The notes beneath the pieces were generated by a model. The model worked only from the letters and a program-made list of their open reading frames with translations, made no database searches and was not told where the DNA came from. The position numbers and the translations under genes are program-made. This document shows positions 1 through 12,625 of a DNA stretch of 64,000 nucleotides, piece by piece; position 1 is the stretch's first letter, and each line of letters opens with the position of its first letter. Origin of the DNA: Eudorina sp. 2006-703-Eu-15 (taxonomy: Eukaryota > Chlorophyta > Chlorophyceae > Chlamydomonadales > Volvocaceae); the NCBI GenBank assembly GCA_003117195.1, contig BDSI01000028.1, positions 963,001-1,027,000 of the forward strand. Reading direction: 5' to 3'.

Positions 1-1030
1 GAAACAGAGGCCAGTCGATGAGCAGAAAGCATTTACATCCGTCAACTTGTGACCTAGCACAACTTACTTGCGACCTAACAGCAACGTCAAAGATAGACAC
101 GTACAGGTACCGGGCACATCCGGGATGCTACACATGCAACAGTTCGGTGTTTTCAAGCAAGCCCCATACGTGTGAAGGAATCAACGTAATAAACAAGCCG
201 CGCATACTGCACAGCTTGCTCAGCCCGCACTTGGCCGGACGATCAACAAACCTATCGCCCACGTTCCAACCCCCCCCCGGCCTTGGCAATCAACCATAAA
301 GCAACTGGTCAGCGTCCATACAACAATTCAACCCTTGGCACGCGGTGTCGTATGGCGTTCGAATTCACGTCATCCCCGGCCCCTCTCCCCCCCCCCCGGC
401 AGTACGGCACCTGGCACCTAAGGACCGCACAGACCACACGTTCGCCAGCGGTTCCGGCGAACCCGCCGGCGACCTTGAGGGAGCACCTCATGCGACACAC
501 CATTGACATTGACATGACACACCCAGCTCTCAACTACTCACCCCCAACCCCTCATCGAGTTCCCCGCCCAAGACCCGGGTGCCCATCCTCCACGAGAGGG
601 AGCAACCTCCCACCCTCGGCAGGGCCTGGGCCAGGGCCACGACGAACCCGGGCGCCGCGCTGGGGTGACTGACGCCCCCACACACCCGTAAGTACCTCGG
701 GCGGTCAACCCGCCCACACCCACACAACGATAAACCAGCCAGCAACTTTGGCATCCCGCGCATGCGCCCTAAGCCCGCCGAGAGGCCGACAGCCGTCGTG
801 CTGCGCCGCCCCGGGCCGATGCACTGGGGGGCCTTGTGATGCACGCCTCCGAATCGACCCCGCGAACGAGCCGCAGCGAGCAGCAACGCCCCGCACCAAG
901 TCGCCCTTCAACTCCCACCCCCCGCGAACCCCCCGTCCACAGAGGCGAGGCTCGGCTCGGGCGCCCCTCCTGGCCTCTTGGACCGCCACGGCACCGTGCA
1001 TGGCACTGCTCTGCACAGCAGCTCTGCTCC

Positions 1031-1246
1031 AAAACACACACACACACACGTCTCACGGCTCAGTTTTCTTTTACACACACACACACACACCCGTCGGGCG
1101 GGTCTCTGATCTAAACACGAACACACACACACACACACACCCGTCGGGCGGGTCTCTTATCTAAACACGAACACACACACACACACACACCCGTCGGGCG
1201 GATCTCTTATCTAGACACGAACACACACACACGAACACACACACAC
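1031..1246. repeat. CA-rich minisatellite with 50-bp period
   Basis: (CA)n blocks alternate with a unique segment containing CCGTCGGGCGGGTCTC. That segment begins at 1091, 1141 and 1191, giving a period of exactly 50 bp for three copies. A (CA)n stretch precedes it and a degenerate CACGAACACA run follows. Long frames across it are repeat artefacts. Confidence 0.9.
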
Positions 1247-2273
1247 CCTATGGTAAGTATCTTGACACCTGGGATCGGGCGGGCGGGCGGGTTGCAATTC
1301 TAAACACACACACCCCCGTCCCCCTCGATGCCACGTCCGCAGGGCGCCTCGCCGTCCGCTGGGGACCTGTGGAGCCCAAGTGGAGCCAAGCCAGCCTGCA
1401 CGCATACCCCTGCTTGCCCGCTGGCACCCGCCTCCCCGCGGCAAGACCTGCTCCCCAATCAAACCGACCAACACATGGGTCATCCAAGGGGCTCAATGCC
1501 GTACCGCCCTGACGCAAACCTGCCTCGGCGGCGGGTGACGCATGTCGCCGCAACGGTCCAATACAAACTTCGCAGCTGTTAATACGGAGCCTCTCAACAC
1601 CGCCACCAACGGGGGCGCCACATCCTTCGCAGAGGATGGCGGTCACGACGTCACATTAATTAATGCGCGGCAGCGGCTCCAGGGGAGGCAATCAATGGCT
1701 CCTGAAGTCCGCCACAATCAGACCTGCAATGCAGGAGCAGCTAGGTACCCCTCCCCGTTTGGGTGGTACCTGGATCAGGGATCTGGATCCGGGATTTGGA
1801 ACCGGGATTTGGTATCGTGCGATCAGCGGGATATCCCTCCTGCCACGGACGGCGGTTTCGGCCCACCTCTCTCATTCGGCGGCAGGTCGTAGGTGCGCCC
1901 CACGGCCTCCAGCCACTTAGGCCCAGCCACCTGCCTGCCTGCCACCTTCACCACCCTGCCAGCCACCCTGCCTTCGTCCTGCCTTCCTCCTGCTATCGTG
2001 CACTTTCAGTGCCCCTGCCCACGGACTCGACTCAAAAGTGGCACCTTTGCCCCCCCCCGCCCCCGCCGCGGCCGGTCACCCTGCAGCATTACCTGGGTCA
2101 CTTCCATTTGCGTTGCTTCGTGCGTGTAAAGAATACGCCTTCGAAGAGGTTCACCGAATCAAGTGGTCAAAATCCAGGGGATCACCCCCCTCACGTCCCG
2201 CGCGGCTGCACCCTGCTTCCTTCCTGACAGATGCCGTCACCGCCGCATCACCGAAACGCCCCGGATCGCACCA

Positions 2274-2334
2274 AACACCCCACCCCACCCCACCCCACCC
2301 CACCCAACCCCACCCCACCCCACCCCACCCCACA
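2274..2334. repeat. (CCCCA)n pentanucleotide tract
   Basis: About a dozen CCCCA units in tandem with one interruption (CCCAACCCC). The complementary strand reads TGGGG repeated, a sequence type able to form G-quadruplexes. It lies about 0.4 kb beyond the stop of the minus-strand SAM gene, possibly in its 3' UTR. Confidence 0.9.
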
Positions 2335-2750
2335 GCGCACGGGCGCACGTGGTCCTCCGGCCGGGCGGCGGGTCGCACGGGATGGTGAGCTCTCCACGTT
2401 TTACCTGGCAGTGGCAACGCCTCACTGGGCATCTTTTCCTAGTCGCAGAGCGGGTTGCAGTCGCCTCCAAACACGCCATCATCAAGCAACCAAACCAGGA
2501 ATGCGCACAGCCCATTCGAGGCGTCCTGTCTCATTGTTGCCGGCATACATGCACTTGAATGGACATAATGGACACACGGTAAGGCTTTTCGAGAAACACG
2601 CTGTCCCTACCGAGGATCATGCTCCAGGGCAGCCCGCACGACGCCGCGCCCTCTGTGGCCACCACCACCACCCAACCCACCTCCCACAGCCGCCTCCCAC
2701 ATGCACCCGTTGCAACTTGCAATCCGCCGCGACGCGACACAGCTCTGGCT

Positions 2751-5700
2751 TCAGCGCCCGGAGCGCAACCTGCCGTACATGACGGAAGACGCCAGAATCT
2801 CCTTCTCACGCTGCACCTTGTCATGTTCAATCTTCTCCGCCTTCGCCCGCCGCCGGGCCGCGTCGTCCACCAGGCGCTCAAAGAAGCCCTCAATGCGCGA
2901 GGGGTCGACCTTCCGTCGCTGCGGGGCCAGCGCCTTGTAGGCCTGCGAACCGCCAGCGCATCGCATTGCAGGGTTGCAGGACAGGGCCGGGGGAGGGTAG
3001 GGATGTCCAAGCACGGTCAGCGTCATGTCCCGTCTGGCGTCGCCGAGGTGGCGCACCGCGCCATCAAGCGCCGTGGGATAAGCGCCCGTTAACCGGCTGC
3101 CCAAGCACAATGCCGTGCTCTAGATGAAACGCGGACACAATCTGCACAGTCTGCGCACCTTTCCCCCTCCACCGCCCCTGGCCCCCTGCCCCCCTGCCCC
3201 CGCCCCTGCCCGACCGCCCGACCCGAGCCCCACCTGCCGCAGCTTGCGGTCGCGCTCCTCCAGATCTTTCTGTGTGAACTCGATAAACTTCTGGGTGCGG
3301 ATCTGCAGCAGGAGGGCGGGACGAGGTGAAGGACAGAGAGACCCAGCAGATCAAAATGGGAACGCGGACACACGGGTCGGATGGATGGATGCATCGATGG
3401 TTGCCGCACAAGGGAGCTCAGCACAGGCCCCTCAAGGACGCAACGGATGCCTGGCCCCCCCCATACAAGTCCGTCCGCCCTCACGCCCGCCCGTCCGCCC
3501 GTCCGCGCGCCTCACCGCGCGGTACACAGCCAGGCGTTTGGCCTTGCTGCCGAGCCCCTGCAGCCGCCGCAGGTCGTCCTCGCGGCACTTGCCCAGCAGC
3601 CGCACAGTGAACATGACGAAGTCCTCGGAGCCGCCCTGCGCACCGCCGCCACCGTCTGTCGGAGGGAGGGTCGGGCAGCAGGACGAGTCAGAAGCCACAG
3701 GATCCAGGCACCGGCAGCAGCACGAGGAAGTGGTCGCAGACAGAATGTTCAGCCCATGATTGAAAGTGGAGGACACGAACAGCAACCCCGCTGCCGTCCG
3801 CCGCTGGCACGTGTCGGTGCCGTATCTTTGGTTGGCAGCACCTCCTCGCCCGAGTCGCGAACCTCCGAGCCCGCGTGCTGTTTGACAGATGTGGTCCAGT
3901 CGTGGCGACCACGCCAGGGTCCCACCTCGGCCTGGCTCCATTCCCATGCCTCCGTTCCCATGACTCCATGCCTCCATTCCCATGGCGTGATTCTCCCGCC
4001 ATGCACCATGCGGTAACAGGCAGTGTACCAGCAGCTGGTTGCGAGGACCCCCTCTTCTCTCTTTCTCTCTCCATCCGCCCTATTTTTCTCTCCTTGTCCC
4101 TCGCCCTCTGTCCCTCCCTCTCCCCGACTGTCGCCCTCTCCCTCCCCTCTCACCGCCCATGCGCTTCATCTCCGCATCCATCAGCTGCGCCAGTCCGTCC
4201 GCGTCCCAGGGCGATGAGAACCAGTTCACATCGCACTTGAAGCCAGCGGCGCGGTCCTGCGGCGGGAGCCAGCAGGGGACAGGTGTCCAGACTTGCTTAG
4301 GGCCCATCCGACCATCACGGCCGTGCCACCACGGAGCAGCAGACCGCCCTGCCCCGCGCCCCCTGCTCCTCCTCTTCCTCCTCATAAAACCCAGGGTTTC
4401 GGTAGCGTCCCGCCCTTGCGGGCCCCCCCTCACGGGGCCCCCTTGTCCAATCCTCACCTCGGGCTTATCCCGCACCCGCTCCCACCAGGCATCGAAGCGC
4501 TTCCGGTACTCCAATGCGCGGCTGCAGGGAGCGACAGGGGCAGGGGAGGGCGACGCGGAGCGGCAGCGGTCAAGACGGCGGTCAGATCAGGACATACAGT
4601 GGTCATGGTTGGGTAGTCAAGATTGGGGGGTCAGGGTTTCCTCCTCACCCCTCTCAGGTGCTGCTGCTGCTCCATGCTGCGTTGAGCGGTCCGTCACTGC
4701 CACCCAGCACCTCGTGACGCCCAAATGACCAGGGGGCTGCCGCGGTCCACCCGCCCTCCCCCCTCTCCCTGCTCCCCCCTCCCCCCAGTCCCCGCTGACT
4801 CACTCGAGGAGGCGGTCCAGCAGGTCCGAGTCGATGGCGTCCTCCGAGGGGTTCCCGTCCGAGTCCCTCCAGCCCAGCAGCGCAAAGAACCTGACGGCCT
4901 CCTCCAGGTCGTCCTTGTCCTTGCCGCCGGGCAGGTACTGGGAGCCCAACGTCTGGTTGATCCACTTGCGTTCCAGGGTCTGGGGGGTCAGGCGGGGTGG
5001 GGGTGGGGTGGCGTGTGGGGGCTGCCGAGCCGAACCAGCGGCCATGCCACAACAACGCAGATATGCGAAAAGCAACACATTGCTTCGTCCGCTACGATTA
5101 TTCCCTAAAGGGGACCGCATCGGAGGGGACAGATTCCCTTTTGGGGACAAAGTGGGGGAATCAATACCTTTCTGGGGAACATAAGGGACAAAAAACGAAT
5201 TACTACGAGTGACGCAGGCGAGCGCGTTGTTCGAGAGGGGCCGTCACAAGCAGCGCGGAGGCCCTTGAAGGTGCAGCAAAAGGGGTTGGGAGGGAGGGGC
5301 AGATCCAAGGGAGTAAGTCACGGTAACTTCACCCCGCCCCAGCCGCCCGTCCCCGTCCCCGTCCCCGTCCCCGTCCCCGTCCCCGTCCGCGTCCGCGTCC
5401 GCGTCCCCCTCACCTGCATCCTGCTCCCCTTGGACTTGAGGTCGGACCGGTACCGCTCCATGAAGCTGAGGGAGCGGAGCGCCGAGGCGAAGGCGGTGAT
5501 CTTGGCGGGGCCCTTGGCGGCCCGGATGGGGCCGTCGTGCAGGTTCGCCTCGCGCCAGCTCTCGCTGTGGCACAGCTTGTCCAGAGCCTGCAGCAACAGG
5601 AGAGGAGGGCAAAGGAAAAACAATGCGAAAAAATGTTTTAGCTCATGCGATAGCCTGGGTTGAGGCATGGGCATCAGGGTACATGGTCGTGGACGCCCTG

Positions 5701-8700
5701 GCACATGGCGCTTACGTGTCGAGTGATGCAGCCCGGGGCACGCAGTACGGCATGTGTATAAATATACGGCAGTAGGCACGGCGGTCATCCCCAGCCACCC
5801 CATGCCAAGCGTGCCCCCCTCATGTCAGCGAAAGACAGCGAACCCGTAAGAGACCGCCAAACCGATAACCACCACCTAACGTGTCCCCTCCCCTTCCTCC
5901 CCCTTACCCCCTTCCCCGCGGCCCCCCCCTTTCCTCCCCGCACCTCGTTGATCTGGCTTTCGTACTCGGCAGGGTCCCGGTCCATGCTGATGCGGCAGCG
6001 GCTCTGCAGCTGTTCAGACACCAGGGTGAAGTCCTGCTCCGCCTGAGTCTGCGTGCTGCCCGGCCCGTCACCGTAGTAGCGCCGCTCTAGCTCCTGCGGA
6101 TCAGACCAACGAGCCGAGTGCCGGTCACCACCGGGGGTGTGTCGGGTGTCGGTCCCATGGGTTGCGGTGGGGAAAAGATCAGAGGCTAGGGTCCCAAAGT
6201 GAAAAACAGCCCAGACCCACCCAGCCCGGCGACAAAATTCATCAACGATAACGATAAGGCGTGGTTTTGCAGCCTCTGTTTGCGCTTGCACCCCGCCCTC
6301 CGTCTCCCCGTCCCCGGCCTCCACCGTCCGGCTGTGTTAAATTAATCCCCATTCCCTTCCGTACCTTCTTCGTCTGCTCGCGCTTCCGGAGGTCGTTGTT
6401 GAGGCGGTCCAGGAACGAGTTAACCGCGCTCGAGTTCTCGCCGTAGTCCCCGCCGCCCAACATCTTGCGGCTCTCCGGGTTGGTGCGCGGCTGGAAGGTC
6501 AGGTCCACGGTCTCCGGATCGCCGGGGCGGGCGAACCGCTCCGGGTACCAGTTGTTGTGCTGCAGCCGGGAGGGCGAGGGGAGGGGGGAGCGGCGGTCAC
6601 ATACACGGCGGGCACATCATACACGCTGGGCAAGATGGGTAAGATGCACGCTGCTGCTTGCAAGGTACCCACGCGGACACCGCAGACGACTCCTCCTAAA
6701 CACAGCTTGGGTGGTGGCAGAATGAGATTTGAGGAGGAGAAACAAGACCCATACTGCACATCAGGAGCACACGTATGGGGACGGCAACGTCTAGCCTGAC
6801 GCCACCTCCCCAGGCCGCCGCAAACGCGGCCCCCGTCCCCCTGGCACCCGCCGAGCGACACCAGAGCTCCGAAACCCGTGCCCCCTGCCTCTCCTTACCC
6901 CCTGCACACGACCCATCGACCCTACGCCCCAGGCACACCCCGCCGGGCGCCGACTCGCGCGCGCACCTTGGTGCCACTGCCGACGTGGCGCCAGGGGACA
7001 CGCGCCGCGGAGTCCACCCCGCCCGAGATCTCGAACGCGGCCCGGTTCTTGTTCTCAATCTCCACCAGCAGCCCCCGGATGTGATTGACCTCCTCGGTCG
7101 ACAGGGTGGCGGTGTAGCGCAGCTGCTCGGCCAGCGCACGGTGCTGCTCCGCGCGGGCCTGCGCACGGTCCAGCTCGAACAGCAGCTTGGCGCGCTGCTC
7201 GTACACCGTCACCTTGCCCATGGCCGGACCCAGGAAGGGGTCAGGAGGGATGACGGAGCGCGACGCCGACGCGGGACGGCGGGAGCCCGGCGGCGGCGGC
7301 GGCGCCGTCAGCGCACCCATCCGCGCGCTGGCGGGCCGCGGCCGTGGTGCCGTACTGGAGCGCTGCATCTCCAGCCGGCCGCCGGCGCCGCCGGCGCCGT
7401 CGATGCCGCTGTCATTCGCGCTGTCCTCCTCGCCGGCGCCAATCCGGTCGCGCTGCGCCTCCTTGTAGTTCTTAATCAGGTTGGCGGCGGCGTCCAGGAT
7501 CGCGCAACGATGACCCATGGGTCCGATGCCCAGCTCCGACTTCAGCTGTTGGTCGCCCAATCGCAGCAGCAACCGGCCGTCGATGCAGTGATGCAGGAAG
7601 CGCCGGCGGTACTGACCCAGACCGAGGAACTCCACCCACGTCGCGACGTCCACGGTGTCCCACGTCGCGGGATGTTTCCTGATCAGGCCATCGAGGATCG
7701 CGGCCTGCCGGTCGCGCGGCGCGGCGGACATGGGCCGCGAGCGGGCGTAGACGGTGCCGCTGGGGCCCGCGGAGCTCAGCTCCTGTCGGGCGTTCAGCGG
7801 CCGCGCGCCAGGCGCCGCGACGCGAAGCGCTCCTTCGTTCCACTCGCCGCCCGCAGCGCCGTCCACGCCGCCCTGAGAGCTCCGCACCGAGGGCGCCCGC
7901 GGCGGCAGGCCACCGCCGGCGGCGGCGGCGGCGCTGCCGCCGTCCTCGTCCGGCGCGTCGGCCGGAAGGCGGCGGAAGACGGAGCCGCCGCCGCCGCGGC
8001 CGCCGCGGCTGCTGGGCGTGTTCCCCTCACTGGGCGGCGACTGGAAGATGCTGCCGACGGCGTTGATGGCCGGGACCGCCGCGCCATGGGTGCTGGCGGA
8101 GCCGTCGTCATCCGCACGGCTGTGACGCGACGCGCTGCCGTCGTTCGACGGCGCCGCCGCGGACTGGCGGGCGCTTTGGCTGGCGGCGTCAAACTCCTGG
8201 CTGTAGCCGGCGGATGTAGCCGCCGCCGGCTGCGCCGAGCTACGCGTGGTGGACTGGCGCGAGGGGGGTCGGCTGGATTGGCTGGCAGCCGCGACAGACT
8301 CACTGTAGACAGCGGACGACTTCGCCGGCGCTTCCTCGTCCTCCGCCGTCTCCACCTCCTCCTCCTCCTCCCGATCGCTTCGCCGCCGCGACGATGATTT
8401 GCCGTCGTCATCATCCTCCACGGGCTCCTCCTCAAAGCCCTCGTCGCCGTACTCGTCCTCCGTCTTCGCGCCGCGGCTGGCCGACTTAAACGAGCTCTTT
8501 ACGGTGTGGGACGACGGCGCCGCCGAGACGGCCGACCGAGCGGTGGCACGGGAAACGGCGCTGCGCGCCTTAGAAGATGCCATGCTATAGCCCGACCGCG
8601 TGCTGCCGGCGTCATCGCCGCCGCCACGGCTCGCCGCCGCTGTAGGCTCGCCATCCACATCGCCGCTGGCGCCGCCGACACGGCTGCCATACTCATCGTC

Positions 8701-9942
8701 GCTGGCCGACGGTGAGGCAGTCTTGTGTGAGGCCACCGACTGGCGGAGCGAGCTGGCAAAGGAGGAGCGCCGACGCGTAGGGGCCGCTGACGACGGAGTG
8801 TCCTCATGCGCATCACCCGACTTGTCGTACGAGCGGCCGCTGGCGGCGCTGGTGCGTGAGGAGCGCCGGCCGCCGCCTGTGTCAGAGAGCGTGCTGGCGC
8901 CGCCGCCGGGGGTTGTGGCGCCGCCATCGGGTTCCGACGGCTTGCGACTGCCGCCGCCGCCGCTGCGCGACATCGCCGGCGACGCAGCGTTGACCGAATC
9001 GTTGTCGTCATCGACCGCGGCGGACTTGCCGCCGGGCATGCTGAAGCCGCTGAAACCCATATTGGTCTCGGAGCCCGTGCGACTTCCACCGCCGCCGCCA
9101 CGGCCGCCGCCAACGCTCAGCGTCGACGGCGGACCTCGCTGCGATGGCACCGGCGAGCTGCGGGCCTTGCTGCGGTCCGACGGCGCCACCGAGGTGCCGT
9201 CGTCGTCATCGCCGACAGCGATGCTGCGGCCCATGCTGGATTCAGACATCTGGCGGCTGCGATTGTGGGCACTGGCGAGGGAGGGCGACTTATAGGCCGC
9301 CGCCGCAGCAGCGGAGGACTTGCCCGAGACGGCCGAGACGCCGTCGTCCTCAGCGTCCAAGCCAAAGTTGGCCTCCGACGCCAGGCGGCTGTCACCGCCA
9401 CCGCCGCCACCGCCGCCTCCGCTGCGACCGCCGCTGGTCGTCGACGCCGCCCGATTGGATTGCGGCGCGGAGTATCGGCTTGGCTTGCTGCCGGCGGTGA
9501 GCGTGGAGGCCGCCAACGAGCCCGACACGGAGGCACTATCGCCGCTGTCGTGCTCAACCTCCACCTCTTCCTCTTCCTCCTCGTCCTCGTCCTCGCCTTC
9601 CTTTCCACCGTGAACTGAGCCCTCGTCGTCGCCGTCCTCGGCCCCGGTCTCGGATTTGCCGGTCGAGATCCCTAGGGCGCTCTGAGACAGGCCGCTGCGG
9701 CCACTGGCGGTGGACCCCGTGCGCCGCGAGGCTGCGGACTTGCTATGAGGCTTGCTGGGACGCTCAGACGCTGACTCGGAATAGGACACCGAGGCGTTGC
9801 CGTCAAAGCCGCTGGCGTCCAGGCGGGATACCGACGGGCCATTCGGTTCGCCTGTGCCCGAAGTGGCGTGGGATCGGAAACTGCCCCGGCTGACACCATT
9901 CAAGTCACGAGATTCATCCAGCTGTGTGGCAGGGCGGGTCAA
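2751..9942 (-). CDS. SAM-domain protein of flagellar/ciliary type, 10 exons, about 1412 aa
   Basis: Exons (minus order): 9942-6967, 6559-6365, 6093-5944, 5587-5414, 4979-4804, 4521-4458, 4256-4154, 3655-3516, 3302-3234, 2942-2751. All introns are GT-AG and the phases close exactly. Residues 1 to about 750, inside the 992-codon first exon, are Ser/Gly/Asp/Glu-rich low complexity with acidic runs. A sterile alpha motif domain follows at about 757-830 (WDTVDVATWVEFLGLGQYRR onward). The C-terminal 400 residues are charged and helical; exon 2 has the motif LTFQPRTNPESRKML, of a kind I associate with axonemal or basal-body proteins. SAM domains mediate protein-protein association. The ciliary role is inferred from the C-terminal motif style, not shown. 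The first Met of the long exon at 9942 is taken as start. I do not recognise a named orthologue. Confidence 0.85.
5345..5411. repeat. Intronic GTCCCC/GTCCGC hexanucleotide array
   Basis: Tandem GTCCCC units shade into GTCCGC units, immediately downstream (minus sense) of the splice donor at 5413-5412 of the SAM-domain gene. The transcript strand is G-rich (GGGGAC repeats). Confidence 0.9.
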
Positions 9943-10045
9943 ATGATCCGGCGGAGGTCTGTTTCAGGTAAGTGCACATCGACGAAGAGCAAACATCCAG
10001 CAGGCAGCGGAAACTACATTGCTGCAACAATTGCCAGCCAATAAT

Positions 10046-10057
10046 CATATATTATAC
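10046..10057 (-). promoter_or_regulatory. Possible TATA element of the SAM-domain gene
   Basis: The minus strand reads TATAATATATG here, about 105-115 bp upstream of the start codon at 9942, in an otherwise GC-rich neighbourhood. Position and composition fit a core promoter. This is inference from sequence only. Confidence 0.3.
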
Positions 10058-11918
10058 CAGTAAATGAAAAGGAACTCTTTCCAGGAAAGCGCTTCGAGCC
10101 GTGGCAAAGGCGTGCTCAACAAAACAGCATCCCTGCACCTCGGTTAAACGCTTGCCCCGCAGTGCCGGCGTACAAGATGCAGATGTCTATTAACGACACT
10201 ATTGAGCGCAGTCATGATGGACTCAAATTCCAGAGTTGCTGGCCGCTCGCTTACCCTGCTTTGCGATAAGCTTGTGTCCACGTCGGTCTGCATGGGGCGA
10301 AATTTTCAGTGATTCCTGAGCGTCTGGCGTACAGATGGCTTTCAGCGGCAATCAGGCAACAGGCCGCGGCCGGCAAAACCCTCCGGAGGCATTCAGCATC
10401 ATGCGCAAAATACCGCTCCTTTCATCAAAACCAGCCTTTATAAAGAGTCTGTCAGTGACAAGGCTGTGCCTGGCCCGCGGGGCCGCGCGTGCGAGTACTA
10501 TAACTCTAAGGCCCAACATCCCCGTTCTAAAGAACATCACTCGGATCTCAAAAGCTCACCATGTTATCTATGTGTTATCAGGTCGGACGGTGCTGATTTT
10601 CACAATTCTGTCGAAACAAGTCTCATGGAGTTAAGGCACACATCTAATAAACGTTCTGTACAATGTAACACTGTCGCTTCCGTCTTTCGCACTGATCATT
10701 ATAGGTTCACTCAATACAATGAGGGGCAGTGCAACTGGCCAAAACGGCTCTAAGGCGGTTAGTGGTTGTAAGTGTACGGTCATGCAGGATGCAGAAACCT
10801 CAGCATTAGTTTCGATGTAGTCTATGTTAATATCTTATAGGTCATCATATAGCGTACATATTGCTCTCATTTCATTTCCCGTTTGAGCCATTTTACAGCA
10901 CGTGGGTCAGCTACAAAGCGGACGCCTTCGCTTTTGACCGCATATGTGCCCTGCGCATTGCAAACTAATGAGACCGGTCCTGATTTACCTGTAGCACTGG
11001 TTTCGCTGTACTGTTTCGTGTATCAGTTGGGTACGGCCAGGTACGGCTTGGGTAAGGACCTCGAACAAACATCGTTCTGCCTTGGCAGACGCTGAGCAAG
11101 GACAGACTAAGCTTGTTGATGGCATTCCTAATATGCGCGCGAGTTGGCGGCAGCAGTTCGGTGTCGGGGAGGGTCAATGCCGCAGGATGCCGCGCTCTGC
11201 CGCATTATCTGACTCAATCAGATTGGCTGCCGCTTCTCCCGCCAATACAAAACCCATCCTCCCGCCAGAAACACATTTGCCAAGTGCCCAGCTTATCCTC
11301 AAGTAACCAACCCCTGTGCCGAACCACGTTGGACCTCCCCGGAAGCCCTCCGCAGATGTCATGCGCCCACCTGCGCCCCACTTGCACGGATAGATGATGC
11401 ACAATATCCCGGTGATCCGTTACTCACGGGATTCCGGCTAGAGGATTGATAACAAGGCGCCGAAATGCCGACATCTATTTGCGGGGCTGGGGCGTGCAGA
11501 TGCTGCTGGGAGAGGTTGACATACCATTCCGAGCGGTCACGGTGGCCGGTGCGCGGCGACGATGCAGTAAGAAGGTTCTATTTGCCGTCTGCGTTGCCCG
11601 TGGCGGGTGCCTGTGTTATTGGCGTGACGGCTGTATGGGACCGGGGCACCGGGCTCAGCCAGGACATTCACGGTGGTTCACAAACGGACCCGCATGACCT
11701 GCAGTTGTAGCCGCTCAATCCTGAACGTCGCTGCACCAGGCCACGGGGCCCCAGGCGGCAGCACGTGCAGGGGAAATAGCTCGCTCCATGGCTCCGCTGG
11801 CCGGCGCACACACTCACGCGTGATGCTCCTCCTCGCTCAACACACACGCGCACGCACGCAAGGCTGACACTTCCGCTGGCAAGCACGCCCTGACCAGCGC
11901 CAGTGCCTGTTGGTTGAA

Positions 11919-11923
11919 TTACA
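11919..11923 (-). terminator. TGTAA polyadenylation signal, LeuC gene
   Basis: TTACA on this strand is TGTAA on the minus strand, the usual volvocine poly(A) signal. It is the first such signal after the stop at 12626, implying a 3' UTR of about 0.7 kb. Confidence 0.5.
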
Positions 11924-12625
11924 GCGCCTCACGACTGCTCAGTCCGCACCCGGTGAGTTCCAACACACCGCCAGCAGGCACATGGCAGTGGGCAAAGTCG
12001 GCGCGCTCACAACCACGCGGTCAAGGCTTTCACCTACGGCCACGGCCACTGCCACCCCCCCTGCCTCTGCCCAACGTCGGGCGGTGTGTCTCGCATCGCG
12101 TAAGCGGTGACGCGCTGACGGCGCCCCTTCCTTTGCTACTGCGACCTGCCCCATGCTTTCAACGGGTGCAGCCAAGAGCTCATCATGTTCCGCGTCAAGC
12201 GCCCGGACGCCTCACGACTGCCGATGCCCGAGCTCTGGCCAGCGTCCCCCAACGGCCTCGTCGTCCACACCTCACAACGCTCTCTCGCTCTTCCTCTCCT
12301 CTCTTGATTGCATCCTCAACGATGGGCGCCGACAGGGGCGGCTGCCTACGACGCCTCAAAAGCTGCTGAGCTGAGCCCGGCCGCGCGCGGGGGCAGCGCA
12401 GCAGCACCACGGCAAAGCAGCCCTGCCCCAATCCCTCCGCCGCAAAAGAAAACTCTGCGCCGCTCCCTCGCGCACCGCGCGCACGCGTCGTCTCTCTTCA
12501 CTCCCTGCTCCCCAGACCGCCATCGCAAACCAATCACATCCTCAAGCCACACCAGCACATCCTCAAGCCTACACCAGCACATACACGACTGCCGCACTTC
12601 CTCCGACGCCTTCCAGCGCCCCCGC

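Larger units (their letters stand above)
1..2750. other. Intergenic / 3' flank of the SAM-domain gene, low-complexity
   Basis: I find no supportable gene here. Open frames are GC-rich shadows without family motifs. The stretch holds a CA-rich minisatellite (1031-1246), a C4A tract (2274-2334) and C-rich runs. It probably includes the 3' UTR of the minus-strand gene ending at 2751. Candidate minus-strand TGTAA signals (TTACA on this strand) occur near 1071 and near 33, but both are far from the stop, so neither is assigned. Confidence 0.5.
9943..12625. other. Intergenic region between SAM-domain and LeuC genes
   Basis: It contains the presumed promoter of the minus-strand SAM gene (9943 to about 10300) and the 3' UTR of the minus-strand isopropylmalate isomerase gene (about 11919-12625). 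Between them the sequence is comparatively AT-rich, with only short frames lacking any motif or convincing codon bias. Confidence 0.6.

Noticed and set aside
6775..8397. 540-codon plus-strand frame
   Set aside because: Antisense to the SAM-domain gene's first exon; Arg/Ala/Gly composition typical of antisense GC-rich coding DNA, with no domain.
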